Source: Candidatus Woesearchaeota archaeon
Lineage (GTDB): Archaea; Nanobdellota; Nanobdellia; Woesearchaeales; BM511
Direction of reading: 5' to 3'
NCBI GenBank assembly: GCA_002867475.1
Contig: PKTL01000081.1
Coordinates: 1 to 40,765, forward strand
DNA length: 40,765 bases
Below, one piece after another: positions 1-9,443 of this stretch; position 1 is the stretch's first letter, and every line of letters starts with the position of its first letter. A program made the translations under genes and the position numbers. The notes below the pieces were generated by a model that did no database searches, had not been told where the DNA came from, and saw nothing but the letters and a program-made list of their open reading frames with translations.

Positions 1-1
1 C

Positions 2-331
2 AGAAGACGACTCCTAAAAGCGATGGGCGTAGGACTAGGTGCACTTGCACTTGGCCAAGGAGCACAACTAATCAACCCAACAGAAGCAGAAGCAGCACAA
101 GCTCACAATAATAATCAGCAACAGTTTGAGATTCTTCTTTTTGTCATCCACCATTACTTCCATGATCTAACCGGAAAACAAATCAGAGCACCAAACATGG
201 AAATAAAAAACAAAATAGGATTCTGCACAGGATACAACATAACAAAAACACAAAACGGCCTAGAAATCAGAGCACCAAACATGGAAATAAAAAACAAAAT
301 AGGATTCTGCACAGGATACGACATAAACTAA
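2..331 (+). CDS. Probable Tat-exported small protein, 5' end outside the window
   Basis: The frame is open from base 2 and reads RRRLLKAMGVGLGALALG before an alanine-rich stretch. This is the pattern of a twin-arginine signal: paired arginines, then a hydrophobic core, then small residues. I therefore think the true start lies left of the window and that the ATG at 23 is internal. The mature part is short (about 75 residues) and contains a 28-residue duplication in which the block IRAPNMEIKNKIGFCTGY appears twice, each copy with one cysteine. I recognise no family. It converges on the large minus-strand operon. The Tat reading is an inference from the motif, and the function is unknown. Confidence 0.55.
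   Translation, partial: RRRLLKAMGVGLGALALGQGAQLINPTEAEAAQAHNNNQQQFEILLFVIHHYFHDLTGKQIRAPNMEIKNKIGFCTGYNITKTQNGLEIRAPNMEIKNKIGFCTGYDIN
181..326 (+). repeat. 84-bp offset tandem duplication inside a coding region
   Basis: Bases 181-242 recur at 265-326 with one mismatch by eye, an offset of 84 bp or 28 codons. The reading frame is kept, so the duplication added a second copy of the C-terminal peptide block. The near-identity at nucleotide level suggests a recent event. Confidence 0.9.
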
Positions 332-385
332 AAAAATTCTAAACTAATTCTTCAAAAAAAAATATTACAAAAAAAAAAGAAATGA
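332..385. terminator. A/T-tract spacer between convergent genes
   Basis: These 54 bases lie between the stop of the plus-strand Tat-type gene and the stop of the minus-strand operon. Read on the minus strand they give long T runs (about 352-378) just after the operon stop, which fits archaeal U-tract termination. I see no strong hairpin. Confidence 0.4.
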
Positions 386-3300
386 TCAAATCATATCAAG
401 CGCCTGATCAGCAAGAGAAGGCGTAACAGCAGAACCAGACAAACCACTCGAAACCCTACACTCCATCTCAGAAGTATCATCATCAGTTGTTACTACAAAA
501 GTCTGCTTACCTGAACCAACATTACCAAGATCATCCTTAACCTTAACCACCAATTCAAACTGATCAAGATTTGAATAATCCGAAAGTACATCAAGACCTA
601 CCTTGGATGGTTTAAAGTTGATAAAATAAGATCCAAATTTAGAATTATAATTCAAAGATACATCTGTATTGACTTTTGAACCTACTTGATAAGTAACTTT
701 TCCACCAGTAAAATCTTTATCGCAATCATCATAGATTATAATATCCATAAATCTTTCTACTGAATTGCTAACCTTTATGTTTTTTACAGGATTTATTATC
801 TTCACTTCAGGGCTTGTTTTGCACTTAGCTGAAGGATCTTGATTGTTCACTCTAAAGCTTTTGACTTCTCCATCTTCACCATCTGCATCAATTCCATAAA
901 GTATCTTTTCAAACCGGTCATCTGTTGGAGATAATGATGGCATTCCGCTTGGACAGCTTCCTTCAACGCAATGATAAAGCTCAAACTCAAAATCATATGA
1001 ACCAATTGTCAGATCAGATGAGCTACTAGGGTTCATATTAACTGAAGAATGGACCGTTTCATCTAATCTATATAAAACTAGACTAAGAGCATCAATATTT
1101 TGACTAGTTGAATATGCTGAAATCTGTATGTTCTTTATCTTTTTAGTTGTATCCAAACAATTACCAAAAGAAAAATAATCCTCTCTAAAATTTTGAGGAT
1201 AACAAATATGTTCTACTCCATCTTCACTAGTTAAAATAACTTCATTAAAACCAAGGAGGGTACTTTCAAAATTACTCTCCCCAGATGTAAGTCTTAATAA
1301 ATATGAACTATTTATCATCTTCTCTCTTAAATCAGCGTTTCCTGTGAATACTGTCCTCACATCTGCTGTGGTTTCCTGTTTTATTATCGGAACCGGAAGG
1401 ATAACCTCATTTTTCAAGACATCATTCTCATTGCATTTGAAAACATCCTTAATCAAGTAAGTTTCAGCGCCTTCTTTAACCAAAGTACCATCACTTTTTC
1501 GTACAACATATCTTACTATGAAGTCTTCTTTTTCGTACTGCCACTTCTTCAAGTCAAGCAATGCGTATAGGTCTGTTCCTTTGTAATATGTTTTAGGGAA
1601 CATATCAACGCTAACAAGTTCCATCTGTGCTGAGCCAGATGTTAATTCTCCAAGATCACATTGTAATCCAAGGTTTGAATTTACATCAAACCAGCAGTTA
1701 AAGTTAATATCCCCAATAGCACCAACATCGTTTCCTGGTTTTGTGCTTTTGGTCTCTCTTTTAGTTGTGCTTGTCTCGCTATAGGTATATAATTGGCAAA
1801 CTTGCCCACTACCTGTGCATTGACCTGTAGGTGGTGCAACAAGTACCCCTCCAAGCTTTGTGCAATCCTCAGCTTCAGTTACTGAGCATTTATATTCATA
1901 GGATGATTGCGGTTCAAGAACTACATCATCATAAGAGTAATCAACGTACACCTTGTTGTACCACCTGTGTGCTGGGTTATCATTGTAATATATTGTTTCA
2001 CTAAAAGTTGTTCCCCTAGGAACATTTATTGTTCTTACAGCGTAAGGTTCAAATCCTCCATTTGGACAATATTTTCCACCATCACATAACAAGTATATTG
2101 TTGCTGAAACGTCTGCTCCTTGTCCTGCCATGATGTAAGGAGTTATCTTGTATTGTATCTGCATGTAACCTGTTTGGTCATCATAACCGTTTACGTGTGA
2201 TGTTGCTGCAATTGGACCTATTGTTGGTTTTCTATCCTGTGCAGCTAAAAAACTATCAAGGAAAGTATCGAAGTTTGATGCATCAGCACCAAAAGCTGCT
2301 AAACACATCGCATGAACATAATTTGTGGTTCCAGTCTCACTCATCGCAACCCTGGTCAACGCATCCTCATAAGAATTAGTCATCTCTGCAAAGCTAGTAT
2401 GGCCTTTAGTATCCTTAAAACTGAAGATCTTCTCGTTTTGCGCCCATAACACCACTTTTTCAAATGCCCATGTAAACATCTCACAAGCACTAGTTGTAAG
2501 GAAATGCTCACAGTATCCTGCGTCAAGCACTCCTTCTTCAATGCTTTCCAAGCAATCAAGAAGCTGAGTAAGATGTCTTGATACTCTTTGTGTTTGAAGA
2601 TAGAAACCGCTAAAGCTTCCACACCTAATACTATCAAGCAAGTCATGCATAGGATTCAAATCATAATTTGCAGGACCTGTAATCCATACGCCTGGAATGC
2701 ATTTCCAATTATCATAATAAGGAGCATCTTTATAGAAGCACCTATTTGCTTGCGTTAAACCAGGAGTTATACCTGTGATGTATTCGCCTGATTGAGCTGC
2801 AGATGTCACTAATGCACCAACACCTGTTGAAGTTATTGAACTATCAACACCTGTTATTACAGGATTGCAAGGAACATTATTAATATTGAAAATGTTTCCT
2901 TCCCTATAATAACCTATTGTGACACCTTCACCATAAGATCCTAAAAAACTATCTAAAGGTATGCTTGAACCTGCAGCTTCACTACCACCAACCTTCTGGT
3001 TTAATGCTTGCCAAGTCTTATATCCTTGAGTTGTTTCTATAGATTCAGCTGTAGCACTTGCCGCATTTAAATTACCCATTAATTCATTTGTATCGATATT
3101 GATTGGATCACCATCTGAATTAGTAGGTCCTTTCGGAGGTACTTGAGGACTGAATATCCTGTCACATACTGCTTTCATTGCCTGTGTTATAAATTTAGCT
3201 GTTTCGCCACCATCAGTAGCAGAAAAAAAGCTAACTGCAGTGTTAGCTGCCATCAAAGCTATGCAAACAGGCATAGTGTTCTTTATCAATGTATCTCTTG

Positions 3301-5278
3301 TGAAATTGCTCATATCATCAACGAATTCTTTTGACTCATTAAAGAAAGGAATCAATTTATCATTTACTAATTCAGGTGTTAAAAATTTTGAGAAATCATA
3401 AGGGCTTTGTAATGAAACTTTTGCTTGAACAAACTGCATCTGTTCATCTGCAACGCCATCATACTCATAATTGATAATTACCTTAAAACTGAACTGAAGC
3501 TCATCCTGATCATATAAGTTTTCGTTTGCATCCATATCTTGCGCTACAAAATAAGGTAATAATATATGATAAGATTTAGTGCTTTCATCCTTGAAAGGGA
3601 TAGCATCTGTTTCTCCCATTATCGCAAAAGCGTTTCCACCAATCTGGTCCATACCACCTTCAACAGGATCAAATCTTAATGTTAAGCTATCAACCTTACT
3701 AAAAGATCTTGGGTCGTTCCATACAAGGTCAAACATAAGTAGCATTGGATAATCTTGATGTTTTATCCAAGCAGTATATAGTTCTGTTGGTTCGCTTTGA
3801 AACCCGCTAACTCCCCAAACAGTGCTTGTAGGTTCATAAGTGATAACCTTGAATGCATTATCAACATTTCCTGCCTTGTCGATTGCTAATATACAGATAT
3901 TGTTATCTCTATCTGTTTCATTTATCAATCTGTTTGGACTCATTAGACTAACTATTGATTCGAATTCTCCATCATTATCAGGAGTTATTTTTGAACCGCT
4001 ATTTCCAAGGATTGCTCCAACTAGATTCATACTAAAGCTTGCTTCTAGATCGAAAGCACCATTATTATTTGGATTAAATCCATATTCATATCCTTCTAAA
4101 AATGATTGTTCTATGTCATCAGCATACCTATCACATTTGTTTCCTGTCTCATTTCTTAAGTTTATTACATAAACTGTCAAGTCATCATTTCCTGAATTAT
4201 CTTCAGCGATTCCTTGAAGCGTTACAGGATTGAATGGCGTCCATAACCCACCTCTATAACCTGTTGAGCCGCCACTTATCACCATCTCAGAAATAGAAAC
4301 TATAGTAATATTTGTTATCTGAGGTTCCATCCTATCAACATAGACTTTAGCATCAAAAGAAATATTATTTCCTAAAAGGTCGCTCACTACAAAAGTTAGG
4401 TTCTGCTCGCCATCTCCAGATAATGTCAAAGAATTGTTTACATAACCCATTCCTTCAGTCTCAAATCCGAGATCTGAATATCTATCACTAACATTATCGA
4501 AAAATTCTATTGATCTGAATGTGTTCAATGTGTTACCGTTTGAATAAACCTTTACGCTCGCGTTTATCTCCATAACACCTATTAATCTTATTGTTCCTTG
4601 TGAATATGAAGGAAGCGATGCAAACTCGAAAGCTGGAGGTGTAAAGTCTCCAAATATGCTGAAATCCATCCTTTCGACCTCATTTGAGAAAGGGTCTATG
4701 AATTCTATCCTGAAATCATTATCTCCTTCAACTAGGTTAAGTCCAAGTGAAAAATCACCATCTGAATCATAATAAAATACTGAGCTTCCATCTTCAAGAT
4801 AAAGTTTTTGCTCATACCAGTACTCTCCAAAATTTCTTTTTATCCTTATCTTCTTATCACTCTCACCTTCAACTATAATCCTACTCTCTGCTGATGCTGC
4901 TGGAGGATATATCAGGTTGCTTTCGCTAAGAGGAACCACTGAACCAAAAGGTTGAGTTGTGAAGTTAAGTGTTGTTGTTTGTGAAGGATAATATTCATAT
5001 CCTGATTGCACCCTATAAGTATAGGTTGTTTCTGGTAGAAGACCTGTAAGAAGAACGCTGTGATTTTTTGTCACTGCGTTTTCAGGCTGTGAATCTGTTA
5101 AGCTTCCAACACCATAATGAACTATTCCTGCATTACTTTCATCGCTTGTCCAATTGAACCTTACTGAATTGTATAATGGTGTTACTTCAACGTTCATTAT
5201 CTCTGCAAAGGAGATTGTTGAAAATATTAATAGTAATGATATAAATAATATTGAATTGTACTTGTTTTTTGATCTCAT
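386..5278 (-). CDS. Giant secreted cysteine-rich multidomain protein, last gene of the surface operon
   Basis: This is a 1630-residue exported protein. A signal peptide (about 1-25, hydrophobic core ILFISLLLIFSTISFA) is followed by a fibronectin type III-like domain (about 26-110, with TGLLPETTYTYRV, as in the N-domain of purple acid phosphatases). Several Ig-like beta domains follow to about 640. A helical cysteine-rich section covers about 640-1010, and further beta domains with paired cysteines run to the end. There is no C-terminal membrane segment. The helical section shares a cysteine pattern with the 1044-residue protein of the same operon: C-x6-ANT, CIPGV, then CLE-x11-C-x8-C. The ATG overlaps the stop of the upstream prepilin-like gene by 4 nt. 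I infer a large extracellular structural or adhesive subunit stabilised by disulfides; no catalytic motif was seen. Confidence 0.85.
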   Translation of the reverse strand: MRSKNKYNSILFISLLLIFSTISFAEIMNVEVTPLYNSVRFNWTSDESNAGIVHYGVGSLTDSQPENAVTKNHSVLLTGLLPETTYTYRVQSGYEYYPSQTTTLNFTTQPFGSVVPLSESNLIYPPAASAESRIIVEGESDKKIRIKRNFGEYWYEQKLYLEDGSSVFYYDSDGDFSLGLNLVEGDNDFRIEFIDPFSNEVERMDFSIFGDFTPPAFEFASLPSYSQGTIRLIGVMEINASVKVYSNGNTLNTFRSIEFFDNVSDRYSDLGFETEGMGYVNNSLTLSGDGEQNLTFVVSDLLGNNISFDAKVYVDRMEPQITNITIVSISEMVISGGSTGYRGGLWTPFNPVTLQGIAEDNSGNDDLTVYVINLRNETGNKCDRYADDIEQSFLEGYEYGFNPNNNGAFDLEASFSMNLVGAILGNSGSKITPDNDGEFESIVSLMSPNRLINETDRDNNICILAIDKAGNVDNAFKVITYEPTSTVWGVSGFQSEPTELYTAWIKHQDYPMLLMFDLVWNDPRSFSKVDSLTLRFDPVEGGMDQIGGNAFAIMGETDAIPFKDESTKSYHILLPYFVAQDMDANENLYDQDELQFSFKVIINYEYDGVADEQMQFVQAKVSLQSPYDFSKFLTPELVNDKLIPFFNESKEFVDDMSNFTRDTLIKNTMPVCIALMAANTAVSFFSATDGGETAKFITQAMKAVCDRIFSPQVPPKGPTNSDGDPINIDTNELMGNLNAASATAESIETTQGYKTWQALNQKVGGSEAAGSSIPLDSFLGSYGEGVTIGYYREGNIFNINNVPCNPVITGVDSSITSTGVGALVTSAAQSGEYITGITPGLTQANRCFYKDAPYYDNWKCIPGVWITGPANYDLNPMHDLLDSIRCGSFSGFYLQTQRVSRHLTQLLDCLESIEEGVLDAGYCEHFLTTSACEMFTWAFEKVVLWAQNEKIFSFKDTKGHTSFAEMTNSYEDALTRVAMSETGTTNYVHAMCLAAFGADASNFDTFLDSFLAAQDRKPTIGPIAATSHVNGYDDQTGYMQIQYKITPYIMAGQGADVSATIYLLCDGGKYCPNGGFEPYAVRTINVPRGTTFSETIYYNDNPAHRWYNKVYVDYSYDDVVLEPQSSYEYKCSVTEAEDCTKLGGVLVAPPTGQCTGSGQVCQLYTYSETSTTKRETKSTKPGNDVGAIGDINFNCWFDVNSNLGLQCDLGELTSGSAQMELVSVDMFPKTYYKGTDLYALLDLKKWQYEKEDFIVRYVVRKSDGTLVKEGAETYLIKDVFKCNENDVLKNEVILPVPIIKQETTADVRTVFTGNADLREKMINSSYLLRLTSGESNFESTLLGFNEVILTSEDGVEHICYPQNFREDYFSFGNCLDTTKKIKNIQISAYSTSQNIDALSLVLYRLDETVHSSVNMNPSSSSDLTIGSYDFEFELYHCVEGSCPSGMPSLSPTDDRFEKILYGIDADGEDGEVKSFRVNNQDPSAKCKTSPEVKIINPVKNIKVSNSVERFMDIIIYDDCDKDFTGGKVTYQVGSKVNTDVSLNYNSKFGSYFINFKPSKVGLDVLSDYSNLDQFELVVKVKDDLGNVGSGKQTFVVTTDDDTSEMECRVSSGLSGSAVTPSLADQALDMI

Positions 5279-7215
5279 GACATCTTCACCGGGAACTTGC
5301 TTGATTTTTCAAATATTATATCTTGATATAAGGACCTTGTCTCTTCATAGGTTATCGGGTCAAGCTCTGATGCAAGAACATCAATAGTTATTTTGTTTGC
5401 TCTTACAAGATCGCTTCCTTTAACTATTTGATTATTGAAATAACCACCAACACTTATGTTAGTATTAGGTATTACAGTTCTCACATCAAATGTTAGATTA
5501 TTATCGTAGGTGCTGTTCAAAGGAATCCTGATAAAAAGATCGCTTGACATGTCACTATCCGGCATATATGCACTGTAATCATATTCCTCTAGATCATGAT
5601 TGTATACTGAGATTACAACACCATAAGTGTCAAAATCAAAAGGTACTGCACTGCTCATATCCCCAACGAACCTTCTTAGTTGAAGATCAACAGGTATCTC
5701 AACTATAGGCTTTAGTTTCATCTTCAAAGTACTCTCACTATATTCGCTTGGAGTAAAGAACATGTTATCAGGTATGTAGTCTGGATGCTCCACAACTAAA
5801 TTTCCATTGATGCAATCTGGAAGTTTAGCATCATTTATCTTTGCAGTTGTGCCTATAGGTATACCATATGAATCTCTTGGGTAATCAGTTATACCAAGCT
5901 GACATCTGAACTTAACACAATCATAATATACAGTAGCGTTAAAGATAGGTGCTCTTCTTACTGAATCTTCTACAAATATATCCACTTCATTTACTGAATC
6001 CTTGCAATAATCTTCAATGTTACCATAGTCTCCTGCTTCTGCAAGTTTTGCTATCTCTGCTAATGGATCGAATTGTTCGGGTGATCTTTGAGGATTATTA
6101 AGCAACATGTTCAGAGGTATTATAAAATTGAATTTTAAGCTTTCACTGTCTGTTATTGAAAACTTAACCGCGTAATCTGCACTATAGAAATGATTGTATA
6201 AGTTTATGCATGGATCGATCATGTCACCAATCATAGGAAGCTGTAAGTTGATGTTTCTTACTATTCCACCTTTGTTTGGTGCTACGCTAAAATATGTTGT
6301 TGGGATAACTTCCACATTTACACTATAGATTCGGTGCCTGCTTTCTGCACCTATATCGAAAAAATAATTTCCTTGATAATAATCAGGATATTCATAAGTT
6401 GGTATCAATTGCTCATTGAATGTGTTCTTATAGGTTATATAATGAAGATTTGCGGATAAAAGATTGTTGAAATCTTCTTCTAATTCTTCCATTGTCCAGG
6501 ATTTGTCACTGCAATCAAACTCATATCCTTTAAATGGGAGTTCTGAACCACTGATGATGTTTATTGTCCTGTTCCAAAGCATCAAGTTCTCATCATTATG
6601 CTCCTTTATCATGTGAGCTAATTCTATTGCTCCTAGCATGTTTGAAGCAACTGTTGCCCTATAATTATTTACTATAGTATCACCTTTTCCAGTCATTGTT
6701 TTCAAGTCAACTGGATAATCTAATTCTACTGATACTCTTTGACGACCAAGCAAGACCTTGCTTTCTGGCTTTGCAAGTTCAGTCAATTGATAGTTCTCTT
6801 TTATGCCTGAAAAGTTACCTATGCATTCTTCAAGCTTGCTATCAATGTAGATCTCTAGTTGTTCTTCAACTTTTTGCTGGTCTGGCGCAAAACTTTTTCC
6901 TTTGTTTTGCCAGTAAGGTATCTTGAAACCGTTTGGACCTAAGAATTCTTGGTATTCTCCATCATTTGATAGTTTCCATGGGCCTTCTTCAATTATTGAG
7001 TATCCTCCTTGGAAAGCTACGAGTGTGACTCCATCTTCAACCACTTCTCTTAAGCATTGCTCTACAAAATTCTTGACGTTTGTTGCGTCAGGTGCTAGAA
7101 TTGCATCAGGGTCAAAATATGTAAGATCTGCTTTCATACCTATATATATCAATGTAGATATAACTATCAAAAGCCCTAGTATTATGAAAAATGTTACTTG
7201 TCCACGCCTATTCAA
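5275..7215 (-). CDS. Large prepilin-like surface protein, copy B (class III signal peptide)
   Basis: This 646-residue protein begins MNRRGQVTFFIILGLLIVIS, a short basic leader followed directly by a hydrophobic helix. That is the layout of archaeal class III (prepilin) signals, although the protein is far longer than a normal pilin. The start is a TTG overlapping the upstream stop, preceded by a GGGTGA ribosome site about 8 nt away. It is a full-length paralogue of the 707-residue protein at 13377-15500. Both have FVxxC near 50, a GGY block, IPYW, a CxxxxxG helix, a V-x-LDYPV strand, SW before a helix, and CQxGITD in a late beta domain. The late domain resembles carboxypeptidase regulatory-like folds. 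It is translationally coupled to the 1630-residue protein, suggesting that the two work as a pair. Processing by a prepilin peptidase is inferred. Confidence 0.8.
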   Translation of the reverse strand: MNRRGQVTFFIILGLLIVISTLIYIGMKADLTYFDPDAILAPDATNVKNFVEQCLREVVEDGVTLVAFQGGYSIIEEGPWKLSNDGEYQEFLGPNGFKIPYWQNKGKSFAPDQQKVEEQLEIYIDSKLEECIGNFSGIKENYQLTELAKPESKVLLGRQRVSVELDYPVDLKTMTGKGDTIVNNYRATVASNMLGAIELAHMIKEHNDENLMLWNRTINIISGSELPFKGYEFDCSDKSWTMEELEEDFNNLLSANLHYITYKNTFNEQLIPTYEYPDYYQGNYFFDIGAESRHRIYSVNVEVIPTTYFSVAPNKGGIVRNINLQLPMIGDMIDPCINLYNHFYSADYAVKFSITDSESLKFNFIIPLNMLLNNPQRSPEQFDPLAEIAKLAEAGDYGNIEDYCKDSVNEVDIFVEDSVRRAPIFNATVYYDCVKFRCQLGITDYPRDSYGIPIGTTAKINDAKLPDCINGNLVVEHPDYIPDNMFFTPSEYSESTLKMKLKPIVEIPVDLQLRRFVGDMSSAVPFDFDTYGVVISVYNHDLEEYDYSAYMPDSDMSSDLFIRIPLNSTYDNNLTFDVRTVIPNTNISVGGYFNNQIVKGSDLVRANKITIDVLASELDPITYEETRSLYQDIIFEKSSKFPVKMS

Positions 7216-8030
7216 GATTTTTTCACCCTTCTATTCTTTTTTGTTTTTGACTTTTTAAAGGTTTCCCCCTTTAATGATTCATTTTCAGATATAAGAAGCT
7301 TCAAAACCAGGTTATGCGCTGAAAATATGAGAAGTCCTATTGTTGCTATCATAACTGGCGGTATGAAATAGACCAAAAAATTCAATGCATATGAGATTAT
7401 AAAAAGAAGTAATGCATATAGTAAATACTTTTTTAGATTTACTTCCTTCAATGTTTTCAATACATCAAAAAAATCTTTTTTTGAACCGATAAATCTTGAA
7501 TTGAACACGTAAAAATATATAACCATCAGATAGAACAATATAAGTATGGGTACTAATTGGAAAAGTATAACCTTAAACACTTCTGGAATAAAAGAAATAA
7601 TGTAAGATATCATTCCAAGAATCCAATTGAATATTAGATAAGCTATGGTTATTAGTATAAATAAAGAAATAATCACTGAAGTATTTTGTAATGAATATTT
7701 TAAAGAACCTTTCAATGAATACTTACCGTTCATTATCTTCTCCCAGATAAGTTTTCTTGTCAGATTGAATATCAAGAATCCTGATACAAATATCAATAAT
7801 AGAAGAACTAAGTAAACCGTGACGTAAGCATATAATTGGTCTTTTGCTATCATAAGCTCTACCTTGCTTAAGCTTTGCAAGAGATTTGGATCGAAAGGGG
7901 TTGTTGGCAGATATTTCTGTAATATATATGCAAATAATCTAACAAGAGCTAAAAACCCTGTAAGTGAAAAGAATTCTATGGCTAGCAATTGTAAGTTCTT
8001 TTTCCAATCTTTTAATGATTCATATTTCAT
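7212..8030 (-). CDS. Multi-pass membrane protein of the surface operon
   Basis: This 272-residue protein has about six hydrophobic segments (roughly 18-38, 66-90, 115-137, 145-172, 198-216 and 220-245) and a strongly basic C-terminal tail ending KTKKNRRVKKS. I do not recognise the family. The ATG lies 3 nt after the previous stop with a GGGTG ribosome site, and its own stop overlaps the TTG of the prepilin-like gene. Its position directly before the copy B pair makes it a candidate platform or assembly factor. It lacks recognisable features of the TadC/FlaJ pilus platform, so this role is only contextual. Confidence 0.75.
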   Translation of the reverse strand: MKYESLKDWKKNLQLLAIEFFSLTGFLALVRLFAYILQKYLPTTPFDPNLLQSLSKVELMIAKDQLYAYVTVYLVLLLLIFVSGFLIFNLTRKLIWEKIMNGKYSLKGSLKYSLQNTSVIISLFILITIAYLIFNWILGMISYIISFIPEVFKVILFQLVPILILFYLMVIYFYVFNSRFIGSKKDFFDVLKTLKEVNLKKYLLYALLLFIISYALNFLVYFIPPVMIATIGLLIFSAHNLVLKLLISENESLKGETFKKSKTKKNRRVKKS

Positions 8031-8033
8031 ATT

Positions 8034-9443
8034 CTACACCCAATCATAAAGGAAGTCATAAACTGTGCTTTCCTCTTTCGCATTATCTCTTTGCGTTACA
8101 AAACTTGTGCAAAAACTTGTACTATCAAGACTATAATCTTCCAATAATTCTTTCAAGCCATCTGAACGAAATTGGAAATCAAGACATACCTTATCGAACA
8201 CTTCGTTTGAATTATTGTTTGTTATGTGTATTAAACTGTTTGTTCCAGTCTTTCTAAAATATGAATTGTTTCCCTCTTCAAGAGTTATAGTATCATTGTC
8301 ATCCACTATTCCATCCTTGTTCAAGTCCATTGCGACTTTTATTGGAACATTTCTCACATCATTTAATTCATCACCATAAAGATTAATAGTGAATTTTGTC
8401 TTACCATCTCCAAAATCTTCATTGTGGTTGAATATGACTTCAACCATATACAATTGGAATTCATATGGTTTTGGCTGGTTGAATCCTGTACTTGTATCTA
8501 CACAGATACCTTCAGCGCAAGCAACATGTCCTGAGTCAAAAAATCTTTCACAGATCTCATCATCATCCTCATCAGTAGTTATATTATAACAAGGTATAAG
8601 TTGACTGTAATTTGCTTTTGATGCTTCAAGAACAAGACCAAAATCACCATCAGAAGTAAGTAATACATTGCTTTCAGTTCCTGCGTCGAACGGGTAGCTG
8701 CATTCGCTTTCTGCCCAAGTGCTTGGATCAATATCATCAGCGATATCCATCAAGCCTTCAATCAATACCTGGTCATCATCCCAGATTCCAAGAGTGTTAG
8801 CTAATGTCCCCCATTGCTTGCCGGCAGCGATTGCATCCGCAGCATTATTAGTGAATTCAGCAATCTCCTCACCAGGCCAATCACCATCACCATTTTCATC
8901 CACTATACCAAAAAATTTGGCAACATCCTCATCCCATGAATCATCACCTAAAGTACCACCAAATTTTTCAGCAACATCATCTACCAATTTATCAAAAGAA
9001 TTTACCAAAGTATGTATTTTGAAATAAAGAGATTCTCTTTCTTCAACATCAGTAAGTCCTGAATCAATATCAAAAGTGTCAATTTCTGCGTCAGGCTCAA
9101 GACTCAATCCACCATCAACATCCCAAGGATCAGCAGGATTATCACCTTCATTTGAAGGTGAAACTTCACCCTCATCAGTAGGATCATCATCAATAACAGA
9201 TTGAATAGCCACACTCTCCTGCTCAGGAGTAATTGTAGTTGAAATACCTTCTTCTCCATCAGTAGGATCATCATCAATAACAGATTGAATAGCAACTGCC
9301 TCCTGCTCAGGAGTAATAACATTCCCTGTTAGCAAATTCTGATCTTTAAAAATTAAACTAGTAAAACTTAATATTATTATTACTAATAAGACTATAATTA
9401 GAGGAATCTTAAATTTATTTAATACATCTTTAATCTCTTTCAT
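8034..9443 (-). CDS. Membrane-anchored acidic extracellular protein with EF-hand-like loops
   Basis: This 469-residue protein has a single N-terminal membrane segment (about 12-33). After it comes LLTGNVI and then a very acidic linker carrying a duplicated block, ITPEQE-x-VAIQSVIDDD. Two aspartate-rich loops look able to bind calcium: DENGDGDWPGEE near 180 and DLNKDGIVDDND near 370. The middle and C-terminal parts contain paired cysteines (for example CAEGICVD) and end in a beta-rich domain. There is no C-terminal anchor. The ATG overlaps the stop of the 267-residue gene by 4 nt, with a GGAG ribosome site. I infer an extracellular, possibly calcium-stabilised component of the operon's assembly; the family is unknown. 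Confidence 0.75.
   Translation of the reverse strand: MKEIKDVLNKFKIPLIIVLLVIIILSFTSLIFKDQNLLTGNVITPEQEAVAIQSVIDDDPTDGEEGISTTITPEQESVAIQSVIDDDPTDEGEVSPSNEGDNPADPWDVDGGLSLEPDAEIDTFDIDSGLTDVEERESLYFKIHTLVNSFDKLVDDVAEKFGGTLGDDSWDEDVAKFFGIVDENGDGDWPGEEIAEFTNNAADAIAAGKQWGTLANTLGIWDDDQVLIEGLMDIADDIDPSTWAESECSYPFDAGTESNVLLTSDGDFGLVLEASKANYSQLIPCYNITTDEDDDEICERFFDSGHVACAEGICVDTSTGFNQPKPYEFQLYMVEVIFNHNEDFGDGKTKFTINLYGDELNDVRNVPIKVAMDLNKDGIVDDNDTITLEEGNNSYFRKTGTNSLIHITNNNSNEVFDKVCLDFQFRSDGLKELLEDYSLDSTSFCTSFVTQRDNAKEESTVYDFLYDWV
9173..9316 (-). repeat. In-frame 84-bp offset duplication in the acidic linker
   Basis: Bases 9173-9232 recur at 9257-9316 with only a few differences near the centre, an offset of 84 bp or 28 codons. 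It encodes the doubled block ITPEQE-x-VAIQSVIDDD of the 469-residue protein. Confidence 0.85.

Noticed and set aside
2380-2646. Minus-strand 88-codon frame inside the 1630-residue gene
   Set aside because: It is a shifted frame of a long coherent protein with no start signal or recognisable sequence.
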